DNA of 64,000 bases from JAWSUT01 sp033549345 (GTDB lineage: Bacteria > Bacillota > Dethiobacteria > Dethiobacterales > Dethiobacteraceae), in contig JAWSUT010000014.1 in NCBI GenBank assembly GCA_033549345.1, positions 14,526-78,525 on the forward strand, given 5' to 3'. Below, in pieces: positions 50,520 through 57,962 of this stretch. A program made the translations under genes and the position numbers. How positions within the stretch are numbered: position 1 is the first letter of the stretch; every line of letters starts with the position of its first letter. Below the pieces are notes generated by a model. It saw nothing but the letters and a program-made list of their open reading frames with translations, had not been told where the DNA came from and made no database searches.

Positions 50520-50708
50520 TTATGTTTTTTCGGTCTTCTCTTCTTCTGCTTCAGTTATTGTCTGCGTAATCTCTTTTGTGGCATCTTTAAACTCGCGAAT
50601 ACCTTTGCCAAAAGATCTGCCAATATCGGGAAGTTTCGCCGGCCCAAAAACCAAAAGTGCCACGCCAAACACCAACAATATTTCTGTTAAACCGATTTTG
50701 GAAATCAT
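50520..50708 (-). CDS. tatA: TatA: twin-arginine translocase pore subunit
   Basis: A 62-residue protein: one N-terminal transmembrane helix (ILLVFGVALLVFG), the FGPAKLPDIGRSFGKGIREFK amphipathic segment, and an acidic tail. This is the minimal TatA form of Bacillota. The start is the ATG at 50708 after GCAGGAGGTG. It and TatC would form a TatAC-type system exporting folded, often cofactor-containing proteins. Confidence 0.95.
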   Translation of the reverse strand: MISKIGLTEILLVFGVALLVFGPAKLPDIGRSFGKGIREFKDATKEITQTITEAEEEKTEKT

Positions 50709-50940
50709 TATTTCACCTCCTGCAGACTTTGTTTGACCCTCAGATTTACTCTACACTTTCATTTATACAAGAATACACCTGGTTTTCCTACCCCGTTACA
50801 AAGGGAGCCTGTTCCTCCCGCCTGGATGTTTTCAGCGGAAAAAGACGATGAACACTGCTTTAATGTGAAAACACGAACTACCTTGGTATAATAAATCCGG
50901 ATAGCCATAAGTGAAAACTATTACACCGACAGAGAGAAAT

Positions 50941-52116
50941 CTAGTCCAGCAGATAGCGCAGCAGCACCCGGCCGCCAACTGCCGCACCCGCCAGCGCGCT
51001 AAAGCCAAAAAGCCAGCCGTGCAGTGAAAGTGAGGCTGTACCGGAGAGCAAAGCACCGATATTACAGCCAAAGGACAGCCGGGACCCATACCCCATTAAT
51101 GTGCCGCCCGCCAGCGCCGAATAATAATACTTGGCTGCACGCGCACGCCGGATACGAAACTCATGATGAAGCAGGCTGGAGAAAAGAGAACCCAAAACCA
51201 TGGCCAAAGCAAGGTAAATCAGAGGATGCGCAAGCAGCGCCGCTGCCGCCGGCTGCTCCGCAAACAATCCTGTCCTGAAGTATTCCCAGGATGTTACCCC
51301 GACTCCCAGCTTCGACACCGCCCAGCCTGAAGCATAGGTTATGCCGCTTGTTATACCCCATGGCTTGCCATGTAACGCAAACAGACCCGTATTACCGAGA
51401 GCCAACAAAACCGCTCCCAGGCCGTAGGGCCAAATTTTTTTTGTCTTATCTGTAAATCTGAAAACAGCCAGCGGATCTTTGACTCCTTCATACTTCATAG
51501 CCAACAGATACAGGGCTGCCAGCACAGTAAATTGTAAACCTAAGGCGCCGGGCCAGCCAAGATGGTCGGGCAGAAACACGACCGGAGCAACCGACGCACT
51601 CCCCTGCAGCCACCAGTTCAGGTTCCAGGCTCCCAGTAAGGATCCCAGCACCAACCCTGCGAATGTAGAATATTGCATTAAATAGCCTTCACCCATTCTC
51701 ACCATACAGCCGGACACACAACTGCCGGCAATGACCATTCCCAGGCCAAAGAGAAATCCGCCCAGCGCGGTGTGAACTCCCAGCGGGTACATTCGTCCGC
51801 TAATGTCGAGCCCCGTGGATACCCGCACTAAATTGACAAACGCAAAGCCGGCTGTGGTCAGGGTAAGCGCAATCAGTAAAGCTCGGGTCAGTGTGGTGTT
51901 GCGGATTAGAAAGATATCCCGGAAACAGGCGGCAAAACAAAAACGGGAGCGCTGCATGGTATAACCAAATAAAAAACCAAAAAGAAAAGGGAAAAAAGCA
52001 TAGCCGTTATAATGATACAGCACGGCTGCAATGCAGAGAGACGCCAAAATGAGAAACGCCGGCAAAAGAGTATGTCTGTTTACACTTTTTTGTAGGGTCA
52101 CAGCTGTGTTTCCCAT
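50941..52116 (-). CDS. YeeE/YedE-family transporter (TsuA-like, thiosulfate uptake)
   Basis: A 391-residue protein with about ten or more helices in two repeats. The conserved cysteine motifs of YeeE/TsuA are seen: RSRFCFAACFRD, AGSCVSGCMVRMGEG and SFGCNIGALLSG. Characterised homologues import thiosulfate through relayed cysteine interactions. The partner TusA-like protein (YeeD/TsuB role) could be the paralog at 53138. It is divergent from a LysR regulator. The start is the ATG at 52116 after GGGGGAG. Confidence 0.9.
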   Translation of the reverse strand: MGNTAVTLQKSVNRHTLLPAFLILASLCIAAVLYHYNGYAFFPFLFGFLFGYTMQRSRFCFAACFRDIFLIRNTTLTRALLIALTLTTAGFAFVNLVRVSTGLDISGRMYPLGVHTALGGFLFGLGMVIAGSCVSGCMVRMGEGYLMQYSTFAGLVLGSLLGAWNLNWWLQGSASVAPVVFLPDHLGWPGALGLQFTVLAALYLLAMKYEGVKDPLAVFRFTDKTKKIWPYGLGAVLLALGNTGLFALHGKPWGITSGITYASGWAVSKLGVGVTSWEYFRTGLFAEQPAAAALLAHPLIYLALAMVLGSLFSSLLHHEFRIRRARAAKYYYSALAGGTLMGYGSRLSFGCNIGALLSGTASLSLHGWLFGFSALAGAAVGGRVLLRYLLD

Positions 52117-52176
52117 AAATATCTCCCCCTCTTTGCTCACAGGAAGGAATATTCCCCATCAAGGTCAAATATAGCC

Positions 52177-52190
52177 ATTGTGAAGGCAAT
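52177..52190. promoter_or_regulatory. Candidate LysR operator
   Basis: ATTG-TGAAGG-CAAT is a perfect interrupted inverted repeat lying between the divergent yeeE-like and lysR genes, in the position and form (T-N11-A type dyad) expected for LysR-family binding. Confidence 0.45.
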
Positions 52191-52214
52191 AACTAATTTG
52201 CAGGAGGTGGCTTG

Positions 52215-53141
52215 ATGCAAATTGATAACCTGAAAGCGTTTTGCATGGTTGTGGAATCCGGCAGCATATCCAAAGCCGCAAAAAAGCTTTTTGTCTCTCA
52301 GCCATCACTGAGCGTTAAAATTCAGGACCTGGAAAATTACTATCAGGCAATCCTGCTCGAGCGCACCAACAAAGGGGTCAGACCAACAGATGCAGGCCTG
52401 GTGGTCTATCAGAACGCACAAAAGATTATCTCTCTTGGGGATAATATTGAGCGTCAGCTGGAAAAAACACGCAGCGAGGAACTTGAGCTTGTCATTGGCG
52501 CTTCCAGCACCATCGGCAACTATGCTCTCCCCTGCACCATTTACAATTTTAAAGAGAAATATCCGCTGTATAAACTTACTCTTGATATCTCCAACTCAGA
52601 ACACGTAGTCGAAAAAGTCATCGACGGACGTGTGGAGATTGGTTTGATTGAAGGCCCGCTCTCTCCTTCCTTGCGGGAAACTCTAACCCGCGAAGGAATC
52701 GGCACCAAGCGGGTTGCGACCAATGCACTGATTCTGGTTGTCCATAATAACGGCCGTTTTGCCGATACAGAATCAATCGATTTGGAACATGCATTTCGTT
52801 CCTTACCACTTATTGTCCGTGAAACAGGTTCGGGTATCCGCACCACACTGGAAATGGTTCTGGCTGCCCACGGCTTAAAACTGGACGATTTAAATGTGGT
52901 ACTGGAACTAAACACAACAAACGCCATTGTCTCTGCCGTTACATCCGACAAGGGCGTTTCACTGCTGCCCCGTATGGCCATCCGTAAAGAACTGCACTAT
53001 AAAATCCTCAGGGAAATCACCGTCAACAATACTAACTTCCGCCATGATATAACCACTCTTTACCGCACAGATAATGCAAACAAACCGCTTCATGCCACGT
53101 TCTTAAACTTTTTGCACTCACGCGAGAGAGGGTTTTGCTAA
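52215..53141 (+). CDS. LysR-family regulator of the yeeE-like gene
   Basis: A 308-residue LysR-type regulator. The N-terminal winged helix (AFCMVVESGSISKAAKKLFVSQPSLSVKIQDLE) is followed by a linker helix and two-lobed effector domain. The best general match is the CysL/CbbR-like group, but the effector is not known; a sulfur compound is inferred from neighbours. The ATG at 52215 follows GGAGGTGG. It is divergent from the transporter and its 3' end overlaps the convergent TusA gene by four bases. Confidence 0.92.
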   Translation: MQIDNLKAFCMVVESGSISKAAKKLFVSQPSLSVKIQDLENYYQAILLERTNKGVRPTDAGLVVYQNAQKIISLGDNIERQLEKTRSEELELVIGASSTIGNYALPCTIYNFKEKYPLYKLTLDISNSEHVVEKVIDGRVEIGLIEGPLSPSLRETLTREGIGTKRVATNALILVVHNNGRFADTESIDLEHAFRSLPLIVRETGSGIRTTLEMVLAAHGLKLDDLNVVLELNTTNAIVSAVTSDKGVSLLPRMAIRKELHYKILREITVNNTNFRHDITTLYRTDNANKPLHATFLNFLHSRERGFC

Positions 53142-53365
53142 GAAACTTTTTCAATCACAATTTCCCAGATACCTTCATCCACCTGCCTGACATGGCAGGG
53201 ATAGTTATATTTTGTGGAAAAGTGATTGATTACACTTGCCGTTGAACAGCTATGATCCGTTTTTACGATTACACGGTCATGGACCCCGACTTGCAGCAGC
53301 TTCAGTTCTGCACGAATAATGGGAATGGGGCAGAATTCACCCATAGCATCAACCAAATACTCCAA
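53138..53365 (-). CDS. TusA/YeeD-family sulfur carrier (paralog 2)
   Basis: A 75-residue TusA-fold protein with the canonical CPxP box (GEFCPIPIIRAEL). Two further cysteines (SCS, PCH) are unusual. The intact CPxP and the neighbouring yeeE-like gene suggest the YeeD/TsuB role of accepting sulfur from imported thiosulfate. The start is a TTG at 53365 with GGAGGTGG upstream. It overlaps the 3' end of lysR tail to tail by four bases. Confidence 0.88.
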   Translation of the reverse strand: MEYLVDAMGEFCPIPIIRAELKLLQVGVHDRVIVKTDHSCSTASVINHFSTKYNYPCHVRQVDEGIWEIVIEKVS

Positions 53366-53489
53366 GAAGCCACCTCCAGGTTAAGAAAACTTTCACTAAT
53401 TCTATCGTAAATGTTTTTTCCTGAAATTACAACTACAAAAAACAGATACCCTTTCCTGAACCATCATATTCTAGCATATTCTAATATGT

Positions 53490-53525
53490 AAAAGACGCAC
53501 ATCCATCACGGATGTACGTCTTTTT
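53490..53525 (-). terminator. Terminator after the YeiH operon
   Basis: AAAAGACGTACATCC/GGATGTGCGTCTTTT arms (one mismatch) with a T-rich 3' side on the minus strand, four bases beyond the small membrane gene. Confidence 0.82.
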
Positions 53526-53528
53526 CTG

Positions 53529-53711
53529 TTACCTGTTATTTACGGTGTCCCGATAACTCTGTTCCACTTCCGGCGCATCGACCCACCAGATATCGCCGGC
53601 GCCACTGGTACCCGACGCTGAGCCGCCTGTATCAAAAACGGTAATCAGCAATGCTGCCACAATTGCCGCCGCCAGAATAACCCAGGTAAAGAACGCCCTC
53701 ATTTTACCCAT
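53529..53711 (-). CDS. Small membrane protein encoded with the YeiH-type exporter
   Basis: A 60-residue protein with one hydrophobic helix (about residues 5-25) and a Gly/Ser-rich then acidic tail containing IWWVDAPEVEQSYRD. No family is recognised. It begins 11 bases after the exporter stop with an AGGAGGG ribosome site and is followed by a terminator, so it belongs to the exporter operon and may be an accessory subunit (inference). Confidence 0.7.
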   Translation of the reverse strand: MGKMRAFFTWVILAAAIVAALLITVFDTGGSASGTSGAGDIWWVDAPEVEQSYRDTVNNR

Positions 53712-53722
53712 CAGACTCCCTC

Positions 53723-55054
53723 CTAAAACGGCAGCGGGAAGAACTGCCCGCTAAAGAAGACGTAGGCCGCCAGCAAAGTCAGAACAAGATTGACTGTCTG
53801 CCCTACGATGTAGAGAGTAACCGGGCTGCCGCCTTTAACCATACCGGCCATCTTCTTAAAGTTCGATTCCAGCCCGATGCTGACAAAGGCCAGTGTAAAA
53901 AAGAAATTACGAAACCCGTTTATTGCGCCGGATGATGCCTGCACCACACCATCGGGCACCACAAAGGAGAAAATCAGAGACGCACCGATAAAGCCGATAA
54001 TGAATTTGGGCAGCCTGTTCCAGATTTCCAGAGGGCTCACCTTGACTTTCTCTGTCGTCGCCACCCCTTTTTCATCCACACTCACCCAGATGACGGCAAC
54101 GGCAAACGCGATCACACCAATCAGTATGTTCTGAATCATTTTAATCACCGAGGCAATCTCCATGGCCTGCTCACTGAGCATTGAGGCGGATGCCACCACG
54201 GCACCGGTGGCGTCAATAGTTCCGCCAAGCCACGCTCCCCCCACCGTATCGCTGATTCCGGCAATACGGATTACCGCAGGCATAGCCACCATCATAATAA
54301 TGGTAAAGATCAGTGTAACGGAAATCGCCAGGCTAATCTCTTCTTTCTTGGCTTTGGCGGCAGTCCCGGCGGCAATGGCCGCAGATACACCGCAGACCGA
54401 CGTGGCCGAGGCCACAGCAATGGCCAGACCCCGCTGCTCCTGCATCTTCAGGTACTTCTGGGAAAACCAGTACATGAAAACCAGCACAACCGGTGTAACC
54501 ATCCAGGCCACACCCAGTCCCAAGGCACCCAGGGCCAGCATACGGTCAAAAAGAATCGAGGCACCCAAAAGAACCAGTCCTGTTTTAATATACAGCTCCG
54601 TCCGCACCCCTGCTTTTAAAAACTCCGGCGTTTTTACCGTGTTGCTGATGAAAAGGCCAAGGACCAGAGCCCAGATTACATTATTAATGCCATAATGGCG
54701 CAGTGGGGTATACCCACCCAGCAGTTCGGCCGCAATGGCTAAAATGAACACTACGGGAAATGCCAGCAAAAACTTACCCAGGCTTTTGCGTCCGTAGAAG
54801 AATATCGAGAGAGCAAACACTGTTAGTGATACAAGCCCCGTAAGCACAATTCCCGTTAAAATTTCAGGCGGCACGGCCGAAAAGATGCCGGTGCCCTGCC
54901 CCCAGCGCCCCGGCAGCACCGGCTTTGCCAGCCATCCGGCTACCACCAGGCCAATGATCAAGACGCCGAGCCAGACCGCCCACCAATCCTCCTGCTGTAA
55001 TATCGTTAGCTTTGCCAAGTTGTTTTGTTTACCCTGTGTCTTTTCCCGGCTCAT
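53723..55054 (-). CDS. YeiH-family putative sulfate/sulfur-compound exporter
   Basis: A 443-residue polytopic membrane protein with about eleven helices of the YeiH (PSE, UPF0324) family. The conserved SATSVCGVSAAIAA and GGTIDATGAVVASA segments are seen. Members are annotated as sulfate exporters but experimental proof is thin. It has a perfect sigma-A promoter (TTGACA-17-TATAAT) followed by an operator shared with the sulfite reductase operon, so it belongs to the same sulfur regulon. The start ATG follows AAGGAGGA. Confidence 0.9.
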   Translation of the reverse strand: MSREKTQGKQNNLAKLTILQQEDWWAVWLGVLIIGLVVAGWLAKPVLPGRWGQGTGIFSAVPPEILTGIVLTGLVSLTVFALSIFFYGRKSLGKFLLAFPVVFILAIAAELLGGYTPLRHYGINNVIWALVLGLFISNTVKTPEFLKAGVRTELYIKTGLVLLGASILFDRMLALGALGLGVAWMVTPVVLVFMYWFSQKYLKMQEQRGLAIAVASATSVCGVSAAIAAGTAAKAKKEEISLAISVTLIFTIIMMVAMPAVIRIAGISDTVGGAWLGGTIDATGAVVASASMLSEQAMEIASVIKMIQNILIGVIAFAVAVIWVSVDEKGVATTEKVKVSPLEIWNRLPKFIIGFIGASLIFSFVVPDGVVQASSGAINGFRNFFFTLAFVSIGLESNFKKMAGMVKGGSPVTLYIVGQTVNLVLTLLAAYVFFSGQFFPLPF

Positions 55055-55102
55055 GTTGACGTCCTCCTTCTTTCTTATCGCATACTGTAAGTGCTTTACC
55101 TT

Positions 55103-55163
55103 GCAATTCCTATTAAGTCTATTGGTTTAGTAGTATTATACTTTGCCCTTGTTTTCCTGTCAA
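55103..55163 (-). promoter_or_regulatory. YeiH promoter with shared sulfur operator O1
   Basis: TTGACA (55163-55158), 17-base spacer, TATAAT (55140-55135) on the minus strand. The next 30 bases (55132-55103) begin TACTAAACCAATAG and end TAATAGGAATTGC, nearly identical to the operator at 58986-58958. The site covers the start point, as expected for a repressor. Confidence 0.75.
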
Positions 55164-55184
55164 TACGGAAATTACATAAAAATA

Positions 55185-55226
55185 GAAAAAAAATAACCGG
55201 TCCGCTTCCTTGCTTTGCGGACCGGT
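55185..55226 (-). terminator. Terminator of the sulfite reductase-cysteine synthase operon
   Basis: ACCGGTCCGC/GCGGACCGGT arms with an 11-base loop, then TATTTTTTTT on the minus strand, 26 bases beyond the cysteine synthase stop. Confidence 0.88.
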
Positions 55227-55252
55227 CGGCCGGTATGACCACGGCAGCTTTT

Positions 55253-56179
55253 TTATGTTTCGTGCGCAAAAAGATTAGTGGAAAGATAACGTTCCCCACC
55301 ATCGGGACAGACTGTGACCACTGTTTTGCCCTCATTTTCAGGCAACCTCGCCACACGAAGGGCAGCCGCCACAGCCGCACCGCTGGAAAACCCGCAGAGG
55401 ATCCCCTCGGAAAGTGCCATCTGACGTGACATACTCGTCGCTTCCCCGTCGGTAACCTTTTCAATACGGTCAAAGACTTTTTCGTCGAGCACCTGCGGCA
55501 CAAAACCAGCACCTATGCCCTGGATGGCGTGGCGGCCGGGCTTACCGCCGGAGAGAACCGGAGAAGAAGCCGGCTCCACTGCAACAATCTCCACGTCCGG
55601 ATTTTTTGTCTTCAGATAGCGGCCCACACCGGTCAGTGTCCCCCCGGTACCCACGCCGGCCACAAAGATATCCACGCGGCCTCCGGCATCACGCCAGATT
55701 TCCGGGCCTGTGGTTTCATAGTGAATCTGTGGGTTGGCCGGGTTCTCAAACTGCCCGGGAATAAAGGCGCCGCGCTCTTTGGCTAACTCTTCTGCCAGCG
55801 TCAGCGAGCCGTACATCCCGTCCTCCCGGGGGGTCAGCCGGACATCGGCCCCCAGCGCGCGCAGCAGCTGGACGCGCTCACTGCTCATATTCTCCGGCAT
55901 CGTCAGTGACAACCGGTAGCCCCGCACCGCACAGATATAGGCCAGAGCAATCCCGGTATTACCGCTTGTCGCCTCCACAATATCACCGCCTGGCTGCAGT
56001 TTCCCCTGCGCTTCGGCGGCACGGACCATGGCCCAGGCTGTCCTGTCTTTGACGCTGCCCAGCGGGTTTCTTGACTCCAGCTTGGCCAGCACACGGGCCG
56101 GCAGCCCCGTGCCAAGCCGCGCCAGTGCAACCAGCGGCGTATTACCGATTAATGCGGTGATATCCGGTACAATGTTCAT
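55253..56179 (-). CDS. Cysteine synthase (CysK/CysM family)
   Basis: A 308-residue PLP enzyme. The PLP lysine is in PLGSVKDRTA (about residue 43), and TSGNTG and GTGGTLTG bind the substrate carboxylate and cofactor phosphate. GIGAGFVP resembles CysK. In this operon it follows a CysO-like carrier gene with no gap, so it may use the carrier thiocarboxylate as sulfur donor as CysM of Mycobacterium tuberculosis does, with O-acetyl- or O-phosphoserine as acceptor. Which acceptor is used cannot be told here. Confidence 0.93.
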   Translation of the reverse strand: MNIVPDITALIGNTPLVALARLGTGLPARVLAKLESRNPLGSVKDRTAWAMVRAAEAQGKLQPGGDIVEATSGNTGIALAYICAVRGYRLSLTMPENMSSERVQLLRALGADVRLTPREDGMYGSLTLAEELAKERGAFIPGQFENPANPQIHYETTGPEIWRDAGGRVDIFVAGVGTGGTLTGVGRYLKTKNPDVEIVAVEPASSPVLSGGKPGRHAIQGIGAGFVPQVLDEKVFDRIEKVTDGEATSMSRQMALSEGILCGFSSGAAVAAALRVARLPENEGKTVVTVCPDGGERYLSTNLFAHET

Positions 56180-56458
56180 TTACACCGACCCGCCGGCGAT
56201 GGCCGGAATCACCGAAATCTGGTCATCTTCCCCTACAGGCGTATCCGGGCCCTGCAGATTGCGGATATTCTCGTCGTTGACAAACACACTCAGATATTTC
56301 TTTAAATCGTTTGCCCCGTCGTCCCACAGCTGTTCGGCCAAAGCCGGGTAGCTGTCTTTGAGGCCAATAAACACTTCCCGGACAGTGGCGCCTTTTACTT
56401 CAACCTCACGGACACCACCGGCATGGCGGCGCAGTGGTGTCGGCAGATAAATAGTCAT
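56180..56458 (-). CDS. CysO/MoaD/ThiS-like sulfur carrier protein
   Basis: A 92-residue ubiquitin-fold carrier. The C-terminus reads IPAIAGGSV: the double glycine is followed by two extra residues, so a protease must expose GG before adenylation. The sequence IYLPTPLRRHAGG ... VNDENIR ... ISVIPAIAGG resembles mycobacterial CysO. The start is the ATG at 56458 after GGAGGG; 40 upstream codons in frame lie in the activating enzyme gene and are excluded. It precedes cysteine synthase with no intergenic base. Confidence 0.9.
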   Translation of the reverse strand: MTIYLPTPLRRHAGGVREVEVKGATVREVFIGLKDSYPALAEQLWDDGANDLKKYLSVFVNDENIRNLQGPDTPVGEDDQISVIPAIAGGSV

Positions 56459-56486
56459 GGCTCTCCCTCCAGTTACACAGATATTA

Positions 56487-57302
56487 TTATTCTTCATCCA
56501 AGCCGCTGCTGCAGGTGGCCTGGCGGTAATTTTCCTCAAGAAGTGTGGTAATTGTCGGCTCATCACCGCATACGGCACAATTGATATTTCGCTTTACTTT
56601 GCCTTCCATAAACTCCATGCCCAGAGCATCCACAAGCAGCAGGCGGCCAATCAGCGGGTCACCAACGCCAAGAATCAGCTTCAGGGCTTCTGTTGCCTGA
56701 ATCACACCCAACAGGCCGGGAAGGACGCCAATCACACCGGCCTCCTGGCAGCTGGGCACAGCACCGGCCGGCGGAGCCTCGGGGAAGATACAGCGGTAAC
56801 AAGGGCCCTCCGGCGGGTTAAACACCGAGGCCTGGCCGTCGAAGCGCAGGATACTGCCGTAAACATACGGTTTTTTGTAGATCACGGCCGCATCACTCAC
56901 CAGATAGCGGGTGGCAAAGTTATCACAGCCGTCCACCACCAGGTCGTACTCCGGCAGGATCTTCGGGATATTTTCAACTGTGGCAAACTCAGGGTAGGCA
57001 ATGACATTCACATCAGGGTTAATTTGGTTAATGGTTTCTTTGGCCGACTCCACCTTCAGCCGCCCGATATCCGGCATAGCATGGATTACCTGCCGCTGCA
57101 GATTGCTTAGGTCAACAGTATCCGCGTCCATAATCCCCAGCGTACCCACACCGGCCGCCGCCAGGTACAGCGCCGCCGGAGAACCGAGGCCGCCGGCACC
57201 AATCAGCAGCACCTTGGCATCCAGGAGTTTTTTCTGTCCTTTGCCGCCCACTTCCGGCAGCAGAATATGTCTCGAATAGCGTAGAATTTGCTCATCATTC
57301 AC
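56487..57302 (-). CDS. MoeB/ThiF/HesA-type carrier-activating enzyme
   Basis: A 271-residue E1-like enzyme. The ATP-binding GAGGLGSPAALYLAAAGVG, SNLQRQ and DGCDNFATR are present, with a structural zinc site (CYRC ... CAVC). It should adenylate the C-terminal glycine of the carrier encoded next. It lacks the C-terminal rhodanese domain of mycobacterial MoeZ, so sulfur must come from another protein, plausibly the TusA or sulfite reductase of this operon. A GTG at 57302 overlapping the JAMM gene stop is preferred; a GTG at 57314 is possible. Confidence 0.92.
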   Translation of the reverse strand: MNDEQILRYSRHILLPEVGGKGQKKLLDAKVLLIGAGGLGSPAALYLAAAGVGTLGIMDADTVDLSNLQRQVIHAMPDIGRLKVESAKETINQINPDVNVIAYPEFATVENIPKILPEYDLVVDGCDNFATRYLVSDAAVIYKKPYVYGSILRFDGQASVFNPPEGPCYRCIFPEAPPAGAVPSCQEAGVIGVLPGLLGVIQATEALKLILGVGDPLIGRLLLVDALGMEFMEGKVKRNINCAVCGDEPTITTLLEENYRQATCSSGLDEE

Positions 57303-57726
57303 TGATTTTCTCACCTGCTCCCTTGGTAATTTCCACAGGCACTTCCGTTACGTCACCTTCGTCAATGGTATAGCCGCGCAGTACCGGCTCCTCTCCGCAG
57401 AGGGAAAGAATAAGGTAGACAACAGGCATATAGGCCTGGGCAATATCCACTTTCGACGGTCGGGCCGGTGTGGCCGGATGGGAATGATAGATGGCGTTTA
57501 ACTCCATGTTTTCCTCGTCCAGCTTTTTCATTACAGCCAGAACGGCTTTGGCATCCATACGGTAGGACTGGGCACAGGCATCCATGTTTTCCAGAGGGAA
57601 AATCCGTGTCCCGCTTCTGCCGTCGGCCCCACCCAGGAGGCCGCAGGCTTCCGCCGGGGCATCCTGTTTGCACTGCACCAGCATTTGAAGGTAAAGGGCC
57701 GCGTCAAGTTTATACACTTCGTTCAC
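57295..57726 (-). CDS. JAMM/MPN metalloprotease (Mec-like)
   Basis: A 143-residue zinc protease. The glutamate is in PAEACGLLGG and the JAMM motif is HSHPATPARPSKVD (HxHx7SxxD). Homologues process sulfur carriers: mycobacterial Mec releases cysteine from CysO, and Pseudomonas QbsD and Wolinella HcyD trim extra residues after GG. With a GGSV carrier in the operon both roles are possible. It overlaps the TusA gene by four bases (GTGA) and the activating enzyme gene by eight. Confidence 0.92.
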   Translation of the reverse strand: MNEVYKLDAALYLQMLVQCKQDAPAEACGLLGGADGRSGTRIFPLENMDACAQSYRMDAKAVLAVMKKLDEENMELNAIYHSHPATPARPSKVDIAQAYMPVVYLILSLCGEEPVLRGYTIDEGDVTEVPVEITKGAGEKISE

Positions 57727-57962
57727 CGGCCACCATCCTTCTCCACAAGCATCCGGTACGTCCCGTCTTCCTGTTTCTGCAGAGCCGCCACCTTATGACC
57801 CTCGTTTTTCAGGCTGCGCGGCACATTGGCCACCGCTTCGCCGGCATTTAAAATCACTTCCAGGAAATCTCCCGCCTCCAGCATCTCCAAAGCCAGCTTG
57901 GTCTTCACAAATGTCATGGGGCAGGCATCGTTTGTTATATCCAGTGTCTTACTTGGCTGCAC
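57723..57962 (-). CDS. TusA-family sulfur carrier (paralog 3)
   Basis: A 79-residue TusA-fold protein with the cysteine in NDACPMTFVKTKL; the CPxP box is altered to CPMT as in paralog 1. It starts with GTG inside the end of the sulfite reductase gene (14-base overlap) and ends on the JAMM gene start, so it is made together with them. It likely relays sulfur between the reductase or a desulfurase and the carrier (inference). Confidence 0.88.
   Translation of the reverse strand: MQPSKTLDITNDACPMTFVKTKLALEMLEAGDFLEVILNAGEAVANVPRSLKNEGHKVAALQKQEDGTYRMLVEKDGGR

Noticed and set aside
53461..53488. Tandem TAGAATATG decamers near the TusA paralog 2 promoter region
   Set aside because: Only two short AT-rich copies with no clear promoter beside them; could be chance.
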